From assembly GCA_017794925.1 (NCBI GenBank), contig CP051238.1, forward strand, positions 1,451,916-1,515,915: a stretch of 64,000 nt of DNA, in the 5' to 3' direction. The notes under the pieces were generated by a model. It searched no databases, had not been told where the DNA came from, and worked only from the letters and a program-made list of their open reading frames with translations. Both the position numbers and the translations under genes were made by a program. The stretch comes from Aestuariibacter sp. Lineage in GTDB: Bacteria > Pseudomonadota > Gammaproteobacteria > Enterobacterales > Alteromonadaceae. Shown in pieces: positions 52,772 through 61,615 of this stretch (its first letter is position 1; the number at the start of each line of letters is the position of its first letter).

Positions 52772-54445
52772 CTAATAACGCAGACTTTCCATGTCACAGA
52801 AGGCGTCGACCGGTGAAGATTCTGTATTAAACGGTGTATTGCCTAACATACAGTTAAATACGGCGCGCTGGCTCTGTTCGGTGGTATTCCAGGCGTTAAT
52901 GTAAATCGGAGCCTGCGGTGCATCGTACAGATGATAAGGGTGACCAAATGAAATCATGATGGTGGGCACTTCTGTCCAGGGTCTTATCATTGCATTACCA
53001 ATTCCGCCGCCAATCTTAGCCCAGTCGATAAATATTCTGCCTTTGGTTAACAGCGACTCATCGCCAAGCAAATATATCACCGCATCAAAATCGCCAGCCT
53101 GCCATTCAAGTTCAGGCGTGTATAAGGTTACATTGAAACCGGCCTCCTCCAGCCATTGGGGAATAAAAAATGTGGGTGGTTCAGCCAAAATGGGATGCCT
53201 GATTTCAGTGGTGATGACTAAGACTTTTCTGTGTTTATCGACATTGAGTGGTAAGTCGTTGCTTACGTTCTTCTCTAAGACCGGCGCTCTTGCTACGAAG
53301 CTATCCACATACTCCTGATCGGATTTGGATGCCAGGCATGGTTGGTCGATCGGTAAATCCGGGAGCGCCCAGTCTGTATTTAACAGGCCGGTTTTGGCTT
53401 TCAGCCCAAGCACACGGATTAATGCCTCATCAATACGGGTTTGTGGTAAACGGCCGCTCTCCACAGCATTCAGAATAGCATCGATATCGCGCTTAGGATG
53501 ACGCGAAAACAGGATCATATCGTTACCTGCTTCTAATACCCGGATGATTACCTCAGGCTCAGGGTACCAGGAGGCAAGCCCTGCCATTTCGGTAGCATCA
53601 GAAACAATAACACCGTTAAAGCCCAATTCACCACGCAATAAATCAATATTTAGCGCCGGATTAATCGACGCGGGCAAAAAGGCATTGCGACCGCAATTAG
53701 GATCTCTAGCCTGCATGTAGGCGGGCAGTGCAATGTGCGCGCTCATTACTGACATCACCCCGTTGTCGATGGCCGATTGGTATAACTGTCCGAAAGTCGC
53801 TTTCCACTCGCCCATGGATAGTGGATTAACCGTGGTGACCAGGTGCTGATCGCGGTCATCGTAGCCTTCGCCCGGCCAATGCTTAATGGCATTAGCCACG
53901 CCCTGAGATTGCATACCGCTAATATGTGCCAGTGCGTGGGCCTGAATACGCTGCACATCTGAGCCGTAAGAACGGGAGCCTACAATTGAACTTCGAAATG
54001 CCTGATTGATATCCACCACGGGTGTGAATGACCAGGACACGCCCATTAATTTGGCTTCTCTGGCACTCAGAGCCGCTACGTCCCTTGTAAAGTTGAGATC
54101 GTTAATCGCCGACACAGCCAGTTGGCCGGGAACTTGCGTACCGAAATGCAGGCTCTGATGACTACCTTCCAAATCGGCTGAGAACAGTGGTGGGACCTTA
54201 CTGTTTGCAATGATGTTATTAATCAGCTCTCGTTCGTAATGTAAATCGTCAGAGAAGAACCGGGTAATACCCCCAGGTTTATTGTCGAGCACTAACTGAA
54301 TGTCGTGCTCATCATTGCCTAGTAGCAATAACGTAAATAACTGTGCAACCTTTTCTCTTGATGTCAAAGAGGCAAAGACAGTTTCTACCTGATGAAGTTG
54401 CGCATCAGATAATTCGAAAGGTTTGGCTTTTAAAATTTCAAACAT
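52772..54445 (-). CDS. Glycoside hydrolase family 3 (NagZ-like)
   Basis: The protein (about 557 residues) has no signal peptide, so it is probably cytoplasmic. The GH3 barrel includes PPLFSADLEGSHQSLHFGT, VNAIKHWPGEGYDDRDQH and the nucleophile Asp in FNGVIVSDATEM (about D283). The D-x-H in the KH-PG loop corresponds to the Asp-His acid/base dyad of GH3 N-acetylglucosaminidases, so a beta-N-acetylhexosaminidase-type mechanism is likely. A C-terminal domain (about 370-555) resembles the GH3 C-terminal sandwich (IMISFGHPYHLYDAPQAPIYINAW). I set the start at 54445 with AGGA six bases upstream. It follows the symporter gene by 11 bases. Confidence 0.87.
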   Translation of the reverse strand: MFEILKAKPFELSDAQLHQVETVFASLTSREKVAQLFTLLLLGNDEHDIQLVLDNKPGGITRFFSDDLHYERELINNIIANSKVPPLFSADLEGSHQSLHFGTQVPGQLAVSAINDLNFTRDVAALSAREAKLMGVSWSFTPVVDINQAFRSSIVGSRSYGSDVQRIQAHALAHISGMQSQGVANAIKHWPGEGYDDRDQHLVTTVNPLSMGEWKATFGQLYQSAIDNGVMSVMSAHIALPAYMQARDPNCGRNAFLPASINPALNIDLLRGELGFNGVIVSDATEMAGLASWYPEPEVIIRVLEAGNDMILFSRHPKRDIDAILNAVESGRLPQTRIDEALIRVLGLKAKTGLLNTDWALPDLPIDQPCLASKSDQEYVDSFVARAPVLEKNVSNDLPLNVDKHRKVLVITTEIRHPILAEPPTFFIPQWLEEAGFNVTLYTPELEWQAGDFDAVIYLLGDESLLTKGRIFIDWAKIGGGIGNAMIRPWTEVPTIMISFGHPYHLYDAPQAPIYINAWNTTEQSQRAVFNCMLGNTPFNTESSPVDAFCDMESLRY

Positions 54446-54456
54446 ATTCATTCCTG

Positions 54457-55803
54457 CTAAGCAATTAATGCTGCGCGACGTTCTGCGAGCTGTTGCTGAT
54501 GATCGGTTTCTTGTTGAATGGAAATCGGGAAGGCCGTGAGCAATAGCATAAATACGATGTTCCCTGCGGCCGGAATGATGCCTACCATTACTGACATTGC
54601 GGTCAGAGTGCTGGTATTTTGCGTCTGATTGGCTTCAAAACCCGACATGGTCAAAATAATGCCAACGAGTGCTCCGCCAATACCCATGCCTGCTTTCATT
54701 GAGAAAGACAGTGCTGAGCTGGTCAGTGCCGCTACATGCTTTTGCTGATGCAGCTCAATGGCATCGGCAGTATCTGTCACCAGCGCCCACAACACGGGTG
54801 CACACACGCCTACTGAAAAGAGCGATAAAAAGGCCAGCACATAGAGAGTGACACCGGCGTTTTCACCACTGAAAAACAAGAGCATTGAAGCAATCGCACT
54901 GAGCATGCATGCTGTGCGGGCGATGTGTCGTTTGTTCACATGTTTCACCAAAACAAGATTTGCCAGCGAACCACTCAGCATTCCCATGGTACCGGCGGTA
55001 AAGAAAACGGGCGCCAGCGATTCATCACCGACGATGTACTTCAGATAATAAAGACCGCTGTAGTAAATAAAGATATTGAACGAGAACATGGTCAGTCCCA
55101 GAGCGAGCAAAAACCACCAGGCTGGTGTTTTTAAAACTGCCTGGAAATTCTCTTTCAGGGCGACGGGTTTCGGGTGAGCCGCCACGCGCTCCCTTACACC
55201 GCTGAAGCACAGCCAGAAGCCGGCTAAGGATATCAACGCGATCACGGCAATACCCATCGCATAGGCATTGGTATTTTGTTCAATGTTGTCGGTAAACCAC
55301 TCAATCAATGGAAACAGCGACATATTGACGATGATTCCACTGATGAAAGACCCGCTCATGCGATAGGACGTTAATTCGATGCGGGTTACCGGATCACTGG
55401 ACATCACCGCAGGAAGCGCGGCGTAAGGGATGTTGACGGCAGTGTAACAGGCCATCAGCAGAAAGTAGGTCAAATAAGCCCAAACCAGTTTTATGCTGCT
55501 GGTAGTATCGGGAACCAGATAAGTGAGTACAGCCACAATTGCCAGTGGTACCGGAGCAAAAAGCAGGTAGGGTCGGTATCGTCCAAACCGGGAGTGAGTG
55601 CGGTCGGCAATCACGCCCATAATGGGGTCTATCAGCGCATCCCAAAATCTGGCCAGTAACAGCAACAGGCTGGCCGACGCTGCACTTAATCCGAGTTTTT
55701 CGGTATAGAAAAACATCAGGTAAATGGTCACGGCATTAAAAATCAGACCGTTTGCAAAATCGCCGCAGCCATAGGCCAGCTTTTCTTTTACGCTGATAGT
55801 CAT
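54457..55803 (-). CDS. GPH-family glycoside:cation symporter (MelB-like)
   Basis: A 448-residue inner-membrane protein with about twelve hydrophobic segments. It shows the MelB-type start LAYGCGDFANGLIFNAVTIYLMFFYTEKLGLSAASASLLLLLARFWDALIDPIMGVIADRTHSRFGRYRPYLLF, including the two acidic cation-site positions (FWDALIDP) and the ADRTHSRFGRYRP loop. It should import an intact glycoside together with H+ or Na+, which the GH3 enzyme next door can cut in the cytoplasm. It lies 5 bases after the EthD-like gene, so these are one operon. Confidence 0.9.
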   Translation of the reverse strand: MTISVKEKLAYGCGDFANGLIFNAVTIYLMFFYTEKLGLSAASASLLLLLARFWDALIDPIMGVIADRTHSRFGRYRPYLLFAPVPLAIVAVLTYLVPDTTSSIKLVWAYLTYFLLMACYTAVNIPYAALPAVMSSDPVTRIELTSYRMSGSFISGIIVNMSLFPLIEWFTDNIEQNTNAYAMGIAVIALISLAGFWLCFSGVRERVAAHPKPVALKENFQAVLKTPAWWFLLALGLTMFSFNIFIYYSGLYYLKYIVGDESLAPVFFTAGTMGMLSGSLANLVLVKHVNKRHIARTACMLSAIASMLLFFSGENAGVTLYVLAFLSLFSVGVCAPVLWALVTDTADAIELHQQKHVAALTSSALSFSMKAGMGIGGALVGIILTMSGFEANQTQNTSTLTAMSVMVGIIPAAGNIVFMLLLTAFPISIQQETDHQQQLAERRAALIA

Positions 55804-55808
55804 AGTGG

Positions 55809-56162
55809 TTAGCCTGCTTGTCCGGGGAGTTTTACCGGACGTTTATCAACGGCCAAACAAATAATGTCGTCAAAATCGATGAATACCTCGGAGTCGACTT
55901 GCAATGCTTCATTCTCTTTACTGGCAAACGCAGCGGCCGCCGCTTCTTCACTTTCGAAGGTGTAGACAGACAGTGCGTCATAGCCACAGTCGCCTTCCAC
56001 ATGCCAGATTTTCGGGCTTTGTTTACGAATGGGGTGCTGGGTATAGCTAACCAGTCCCGGTAATTTTTTGGCAATGTCGCCGTGGACATGCTCGTAGTGT
56101 TGTTGAAACGCCTCAAGGCTCATGCCTGGCGGACGTTTAAAAATATAAGCAACGGTATACAT
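55809..56162 (-). CDS. EthD domain protein
   Basis: This 117-residue dimeric alpha/beta-barrel protein has the EthD pattern: YTVAYIFKRPPGMSLEAFQQHYEHVHGDIAKKLPGLVSYTQHPIR, then YDALSVYTFESEEAAAAAFASKE. The FxxHYEHVHG segment is the hallmark. EthD-like proteins take part in ether or aromatic/polyketide breakdown and, in marine bacteria, appear in carbohydrate or aglycone loci. TTTAGGAAT precedes the ATG. Its place in a glycoside operon hints that the glycoside carries an aglycone needing further treatment; that is inference. Confidence 0.87.
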   Translation of the reverse strand: MYTVAYIFKRPPGMSLEAFQQHYEHVHGDIAKKLPGLVSYTQHPIRKQSPKIWHVEGDCGYDALSVYTFESEEAAAAAFASKENEALQVDSEVFIDFDDIICLAVDKRPVKLPGQAG

Positions 56163-56182
56163 AAGAGATTCCTAAATGGGAG

Positions 56183-56209
56183 AAAAAACGGCCATTGTTT
56201 CCAATGGCC
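56183..56209 (-). terminator. Intrinsic terminator of the TonB receptor gene
   Basis: On the minus strand GGCCATTG-GAAA-CAATGGCC is followed by G and a run of six T. It lies between the receptor gene and the EthD-symporter-GH3 genes, so part of the transcription should stop here, leaving the receptor most abundant. Confidence 0.88.
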
Positions 56210-56225
56210 AAGGAGTACACACGGG

Positions 56226-58367
56226 TTAAAACTGTTGAGTAAAGCGCACGCCGATGGTTCGGGGTGCTGACACATTGCCGTAGGCAACGGTTTCGGTATT
56301 TGGATCCAGCGACACGAACTGGCGATCATCCTCGATGTTGCGCACATAGCCCATCACTGACCAGTCACCATCAGCCGGTTCATAGGTAACAATCACATCG
56401 GTTTTGGTGAAGCTGTCTTGCTCCGTTACTTCAAAATTGTGGTAGTCGAGGTTTTTGTCAGACTCATAGTGCGTTTGCAGACGGGCCGTCAAATAACCAC
56501 TTTCAAATTCAAAGTCACGCTCAATCCCCAGGTTCAGAGTGAATTTCGGTGAACGGGCCAGTGAATTCCCTGAATAATCAACGGCATTACCAAGGCCTGA
56601 GAACTGGTCGCCTGACTCCAGATAGAAACTGGTATATTCGGCATTTAAATATCCGGCTGAAACATCAAAGCTCACCAGATCTGTCAGCATACCGCGCATT
56701 TCTGCTTCCAGTCCGTAGCTGCGTGCTTCACCCGCGTTAAGGGTTACCTGTGATAGCACACCACTGTTGGTCACATCTGCATAGGTGCTAACCTGCAGGT
56801 TTTCGTAATCGTAATAGAAGCCATCCAGATTCAGGATGATAGAGTTGTCAAAGATGCTGCTCTTAATACCAATTTCGTAAGCGGTAATATCTTCCGGATC
56901 AAAAGTATTATTCGGGCCAGTACCGTCAAAGTAACCGCCAGCTTTATAGCCAGTGCTGACATTCAGGTATGACATTACATGTTTGGCAATATCCAGCTCG
57001 GCACCCAGCTTCCAGTTCACTTTACTCCAGGTCCCTTTGGCATTGTTTTCGGTAAACTCGAGGAGAAAAGCTAAGTCGCTATCGAGCAGGTTACCCACAC
57101 CTTGTCGGCTCTTTTCGTCTTTGGTGTAACGCAAGCCAGCGGTTAAGCGAAAATCGTCAGTCAGCGCATAGGTCGATTGGCCATACACGGCAGCTGAACG
57201 TGCTTTAACCGGGTTCTGGTCGAACTGATAGTACACGTCACCGGCCTGGTATTTCACATCAACAACATTGGTTTCGTCGAAATAGAACAAGCCACCGATA
57301 TAGGTCAGTTTGCCTGCTTCACCGGCTAAACGAAGTTCCTGTTGGTTGGTCATGTCGTGATTGTAGCTCAACTGTTTACCGGCAAAAGGCAAGTATTCAG
57401 ACTGAAACACTTGATCGACCTGGCGAATAGCACCAAGGTAAGTCAGGGTACCGATGTCGGTGTCGAGGTTCACTTCCAGTGAGTAACCACCGTAGGTCGA
57501 CTCGTTGTGAGCGCCGAAGATACCTGAACTGGTTTCCAAATCGGTTGGCGCACCGAGAACCTTAGTAACTTCACCGTAGCTACTGCGCAGGCCATTATCC
57601 TTGGTATAGTCTGCACGTAACAAAATCGACAAATCTTCTGAAGGTTCCCAGGCAACTTGCAAACGGGTTGATTTAGAATCGGCTGAATCGATGTCAGGGT
57701 GAAGTTCGCTTTGACTCTCCAGATAGCCATCGTGGCTGTTGGTCTGGAAAGATGCGCGCACTGCTAAAGTATCAGACAGAGCGACATTACTGTAACCACT
57801 GGTGACCAAGGTTGCATAGTTGCCCGCTTCCACAGTTACCGCGCCAGAATTATAAAACTCAGGCTTTTTGGAGACGATATTAATACTGCCTGAGGTGGCG
57901 TTTCGTCCATAGAGGGTACCTTGTGGACCGCGTAATACTTCAACACGTGCGGCATCATAAATACCTGCACCCACTACTCCTGCAGGTCGTGCAAGATAAA
58001 CGCCGTCAAGGTGAGTTGCAACAGTAGGATCTGACACTTCATTGATATTAGGCGTACCTAAACCACGCAGGTAAATCTGACCACTGCTACTGATCTGTAG
58101 GGAAGGTACCCGGGCAGCGATATCGGAAGGAGAACGAATACCTTGTTCGGCCATGTCTTTTTCAGACAGTGCAGTAATGGCTACCGGGGTTTCCTGTAGG
58201 TTTGTGGCACGACGCTGGGCCGTGACTTCAATTTGTTCGAATACGGGGGCTGTTTCAGCAGAATCACTGTTTTCTTCGCTTGATTGAGCAAATACAGACG
58301 CTGAACACAGCGAACTGATGAGTAGCGACAAAAACGTTCGCTTGATAAAAAAGTTGCTGGGCTTCAT
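56226..58367 (-). CDS. TonB-dependent receptor
   Basis: A 713-residue outer-membrane transporter: signal peptide (LSLLISSLCSASVFAQ), TonB-box-like FEQIEVTAQRRATNLQETPVAITALS, plug domain (GIRSPSDIAARVPSLQISSSGQIYLRGLGTPNINEVSDPTVATHLDGVYLARPAG, EVLRGPQGTLYGRNATSGSINIVSKKP) and beta-barrel to IGVRFTQQF. The plug wording is that of receptors widespread in sphingomonads and alteromonads for glycosides, aromatic or steroid-like compounds, and distinct from the chitin-type receptor at 21873. Divergent from the AraC gene. Confidence 0.93.
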   Translation of the reverse strand: MKPSNFFIKRTFLSLLISSLCSASVFAQSSEENSDSAETAPVFEQIEVTAQRRATNLQETPVAITALSEKDMAEQGIRSPSDIAARVPSLQISSSGQIYLRGLGTPNINEVSDPTVATHLDGVYLARPAGVVGAGIYDAARVEVLRGPQGTLYGRNATSGSINIVSKKPEFYNSGAVTVEAGNYATLVTSGYSNVALSDTLAVRASFQTNSHDGYLESQSELHPDIDSADSKSTRLQVAWEPSEDLSILLRADYTKDNGLRSSYGEVTKVLGAPTDLETSSGIFGAHNESTYGGYSLEVNLDTDIGTLTYLGAIRQVDQVFQSEYLPFAGKQLSYNHDMTNQQELRLAGEAGKLTYIGGLFYFDETNVVDVKYQAGDVYYQFDQNPVKARSAAVYGQSTYALTDDFRLTAGLRYTKDEKSRQGVGNLLDSDLAFLLEFTENNAKGTWSKVNWKLGAELDIAKHVMSYLNVSTGYKAGGYFDGTGPNNTFDPEDITAYEIGIKSSIFDNSIILNLDGFYYDYENLQVSTYADVTNSGVLSQVTLNAGEARSYGLEAEMRGMLTDLVSFDVSAGYLNAEYTSFYLESGDQFSGLGNAVDYSGNSLARSPKFTLNLGIERDFEFESGYLTARLQTHYESDKNLDYHNFEVTEQDSFTKTDVIVTYEPADGDWSVMGYVRNIEDDRQFVSLDPNTETVAYGNVSAPRTIGVRFTQQF

Positions 58368-58756
58368 GGTTTCCTCGACACTGTTATAAAAAATAAATCG
58401 TTGTTGTTTGTTTAAAATTTATGACAGTGAGATGAGTAAAACTCAGGCTGTTGCGCCAATAATTTGTTGAAATGCGTCAGGGTAAAATTCATCAACAAAT
58501 GGCTGAATAATTGCAGATAAAATAATATTAGTAGCGGGACGATACCGGCTATTTAGCTGGTGATGGCTGCAGTATTAAGCTTTTTTTACAACTTATAGTG
58601 CTTATTCAAAGGGTTGAATGAAACCTGTGCTGATCCTCAACTGGGCTAATGCTGACAGCTGATTAAAGCAATGTGACTTGGAATTGCACCAAAAGGGGGA
58701 GAGAAGCGTGAGCATTTACCCGTTATCTTGCATTAACCTGATAAAAGAGATTAACC
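58368..58756. promoter_or_regulatory. Divergent control region receptor/AraC
   Basis: This stretch has no gene. ATTTGTTGA (58462-58470) is repeated inverted as TCAACAAAT (58492-58500), centres 30 bp apart (three helical turns), and ATTCAA-AGGG-TTGAAT lies at 58604-58619. Either could bind the adjacent AraC regulator. Promoter boxes were not assigned with confidence. Confidence 0.5.
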
Positions 58757-59692
58757 ATGACAGTAGCTTCAGCGTTTCAACAGCAAAGCATTAATGAACT
58801 GGATTCCTGGGTGTCGCAGGTACGTAGTGATTTTCTTATGGTTAATTGCAATCCGCTGCAAAAAGATTTCTCTACCGAAATGAGCCGCTTGTCCTTGGGG
58901 GATTTTTTCATTTCTACGGTGACCAGCTCGGCGATTCGTTACACGCGCGACCAGGCAAGTATCCGCCGGGATCCCAGAGAAGAAACACAGCTAACACTGT
59001 TACTTGATGGTGAGTTGCGGGTCCGTCAAAAAGATCGTCTGTCGGTATTAAGTGCTGGTGAGATGGTTCTGTATGAATCTACCGCACCGTTTGAACTGGA
59101 ATGGAATAATCCGTATCGGGCGATTACGGTAAAGATTCCTACGTCGCTGCTTGCAGCCAGTGTGCCAATGGTGACGGAACTAACAGCGACTAAAATTGCT
59201 GGAAGTAACGGTCGTGGAGCTTTAATTAAGAGCATGTTAGGAACGCTAAGTTCACTGGTTGAAACAACCAGTGAGTCTGATCTTATTGGAATTGAAAGCC
59301 CGTTTTTAGATTTATTATCGGTAACTTTGAATGCCGATGTGCTGGGGCAAAGTGTCGGCGGGCAATGCAATAAAAAGCTTGTAGAGATACAAAACTGGTT
59401 ATTAAAAAGGCTGGATGACTCTGATTTGGATGTGGTAACTATCGCTCAACAGAATGCGGTAAGTGTACGGACATTAAATCGATTGTTTGCCGGACAGGGA
59501 ACAACCGTTAAGAAATGGTTGCTCCAAAAGAGATTGGAATACAGCTACCGGTTGCTAACTGTTGGCGGGATGCACCGAGTGACTGATGTGGCATTGAACG
59601 CTGGTTTTAAAGACTTATCTCACTTTAGCCGGGTGTTTGTTCAGGCATTTGGTTTATCGCCAAAAGCATTACTCCAACAAAAAAAGGGATGA
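58757..59692 (+). CDS. AraC-family transcriptional regulator
   Basis: The 311-residue protein has an N-terminal cupin-like sensing domain of the AraC-binding-like type (about 30-190; FFISTVTSSAIRYTRD, EETQLTLLLDGELRVRQKDRLSVLSAGEMVLYES) and a C-terminal double helix-turn-helix (LDVVTIAQQNAVSVRTLNRLFAGQGTTVKKWLLQKRLEYSYRLLTV..., VTDVALNAGFKDLSHFSRVFVQAFGLSPKALLQQ). It is divergent from the TonB receptor and most likely its activator. The ligand is unknown. Confidence 0.93.
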   Translation: MTVASAFQQQSINELDSWVSQVRSDFLMVNCNPLQKDFSTEMSRLSLGDFFISTVTSSAIRYTRDQASIRRDPREETQLTLLLDGELRVRQKDRLSVLSAGEMVLYESTAPFELEWNNPYRAITVKIPTSLLAASVPMVTELTATKIAGSNGRGALIKSMLGTLSSLVETTSESDLIGIESPFLDLLSVTLNADVLGQSVGGQCNKKLVEIQNWLLKRLDDSDLDVVTIAQQNAVSVRTLNRLFAGQGTTVKKWLLQKRLEYSYRLLTVGGMHRVTDVALNAGFKDLSHFSRVFVQAFGLSPKALLQQKKG

Positions 59693-59713
59693 GCTAATAA
59701 CGTTCATCCCTTT
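59683..59713. terminator. Bidirectional terminator
   Basis: AAAGGGATGA (59683-59692) pairs with TCATCCCTTT (59704-59713), between the convergent AraC and arginase-like genes. It includes the AraC stop codon. Confidence 0.75.
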
Positions 59714-59727
59714 CTCCGGCGAAACAG

Positions 59728-60609
59728 CTACTTCGTACCAATTAATGGTAGTTCCCGTAACATGTTTTGCAGTGCCAGTGCATCCCAGGGTAAATGCTCA
59801 GTGATCCCCAACCCGACCACGTCTGACACTTTGGAAACCTGCTTCAGAATTTCAATAACCTGTCTAACTGTGAGTTTGCCCTGTGCAATTCCCTCAAACT
59901 CATTTCCGGCACCTGGCTTGTTGAATAGTAGCGGCCCAAATTGATTCGGGTCTAATGCATCCAAATCAAAATGTACCGCCAGGTATTTAGCACCCGTGCC
60001 CTTAAACCATTCAACCACCTTGTCGCCACCGGACATAGCTACCTCTTCCGGTGAGACGTTATTCAAAGCGAGCGATGCCATTTTGTCTGCCTCCCACTGA
60101 GTGGGGGAGTTCACTCCCACGTAGCAGACATTCTCGGGTTTAACTGGGTTGGTAACGTATTGAGTGAATCCTTCATCCCCGTACCCCATCAAATTACCGA
60201 GTACCATTGCATGAGCATGATTAAATTGTTCTGGTGTCATGATATCGGGATGAGCATCTATCCACAGTATTGCTAGCTCATCGCCATACTTTTCATTCAG
60301 GTAGCTAAACGGAGCGAGATCGACAAGACAGTCACCTCCCAACACAACTATATGGTCGGGTTGATGTTTTTCGATTTTGCTTTTGGCTTCTTTTAATTGC
60401 TCAATTAAAGCACTACGTGCGACCAGACCATGCTCTTCAGGCAACGGTGTTTCTGTAGGAGTGGCAACGGCTACCTCTTCTACAATTCCTCTGGGATCTG
60501 GCGCCAGCCAATTCAGTAATTGCGCTCCCAAATAATATGGCGGATTGTTACCACCTTGCCATTGAGGAAAAATTAAACGAAGTCGTTTGTTACCATCTTC
60601 TTTTTGCAT
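59728..60609 (-). CDS. Arginase/agmatinase superfamily protein
   Basis: A 293-residue ureohydrolase-fold protein. The metal motifs are D118-A-H120-P-D122 (LWIDAHPD) and D215-L-D217 (VHFDLDALDP), and the HAHAMVLG segment supplies the usual His. The first motif reads VVLGGDCLVD with Cys94 where arginases have the metal-binding His of GGDHS. It may therefore bind metal differently or act on another substrate; many bacterial arginase-family proteins of unknown role share GGDC. No arginine or agmatine genes are near. Confidence 0.85.
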   Translation of the reverse strand: MQKEDGNKRLRLIFPQWQGGNNPPYYLGAQLLNWLAPDPRGIVEEVAVATPTETPLPEEHGLVARSALIEQLKEAKSKIEKHQPDHIVVLGGDCLVDLAPFSYLNEKYGDELAILWIDAHPDIMTPEQFNHAHAMVLGNLMGYGDEGFTQYVTNPVKPENVCYVGVNSPTQWEADKMASLALNNVSPEEVAMSGGDKVVEWFKGTGAKYLAVHFDLDALDPNQFGPLLFNKPGAGNEFEGIAQGKLTVRQVIEILKQVSKVSDVVGLGITEHLPWDALALQNMLRELPLIGTK

Positions 60610-60827
60610 GGAGGCCTCAGAGAATGTTAGTTGAGTACCTGACTATATTCGCCTAAAAGGCAAACCAAACATTTGCTCAGATGGACAATTATTTGGTCAG
60701 TCGCGACAATTTGAATTGATTATTGGCGGCCTTAATACAACCTGTTTATCAATAACACCTGACTTCGGTTATACTCCCGTCTCCTTTTCATTCTTTGCAA
60801 ACAGCGCAACAGTCAGGACATAGAAAC

Positions 60828-61571
60828 ATGAGTGCAGATCAGCCCAAGCGTCTCAATAAGTACATTAGCGATACAGGCTTTTGTTCGCGCAGAGAAGCAG
60901 ACAAGCTGATTGAACAAAAGCGTGTCACCATTAACGACAAACAGCCTGAGCTAGGGACCAAAGTAAATCCTGGCGACAAGGTTAAAGTTGATGGGAAAGT
61001 GATTGGCGCCGTGGCAAAGGATAAGTCAGATCGGGTATATATTGTCTACAACAAGCCTATCGGTATTACCTGTACCACAGAGCGGCACGTTAAAGGGAAT
61101 ATCATTGATGCCATTAAACACAAAGAGCGCATCTTCCCGATTGGTCGCCTGGACAAGCCTTCTGAAGGACTCATTCTGCTGACCAGCGACGGCGATATTG
61201 TGAATAAAATTCTGCGCGCAGAGAACGCTCACGACAAAGAATATGAAGTTACCGTTAACCAGCCGGTTAGCCCGCGCTTTTTACAAAAAATGGCCAAAGG
61301 CGTACCTATTTTGGGCACGGTAACCAAGCCCTGCACACTGAAGCACAGAGGCAAGTTCAGTTTTAATATCATTCTTACCCAGGGGCTTAACCGCCAGATT
61401 CGCCGTATGTGTGAATTCCTCGGTTACGAAGTGACTAAGCTAAAGCGGACTCGCATTATGCACATCACGCTGGGTAACCTGCGCCCGGGTCAATGGCGCA
61501 ACCTGACTGCACAAGAGTTGAAGCAGTTAAATGATGCGGTGAAACACTCAAGAAAGACCGCTGCTGAGTAG
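60828..61571 (+). CDS. rluF: 23S rRNA pseudouridine synthase RluF
   Basis: RluF makes pseudouridine at position 2604 of 23S rRNA. The 247-residue protein has an N-terminal S4 RNA-binding domain (RLNKYISDTGFCSRREADKLIEQKRVTINDKQ), the catalytic motif FPIGRLDKPSEGLILLTSDGD with its Asp, and RluF-type EYEVTVNQPVSPRFLQKMAKGVPILGTVTKPC and QGLNRQIRRMCEFLGYEVTKLKRTRIMHITLG. It matches E. coli RluF over the catalytic part but lacks the long basic C-terminal tail. ATG 60828 follows AGGA by nine bases; the longer frame from 60795 is unlikely. Confidence 0.94.
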   Translation: MSADQPKRLNKYISDTGFCSRREADKLIEQKRVTINDKQPELGTKVNPGDKVKVDGKVIGAVAKDKSDRVYIVYNKPIGITCTTERHVKGNIIDAIKHKERIFPIGRLDKPSEGLILLTSDGDIVNKILRAENAHDKEYEVTVNQPVSPRFLQKMAKGVPILGTVTKPCTLKHRGKFSFNIILTQGLNRQIRRMCEFLGYEVTKLKRTRIMHITLGNLRPGQWRNLTAQELKQLNDAVKHSRKTAAE

Positions 61572-61615
61572 TACTGATTTAGGCCCCCTTACTTTAATTT
61601 TTACCCGAGACACCG

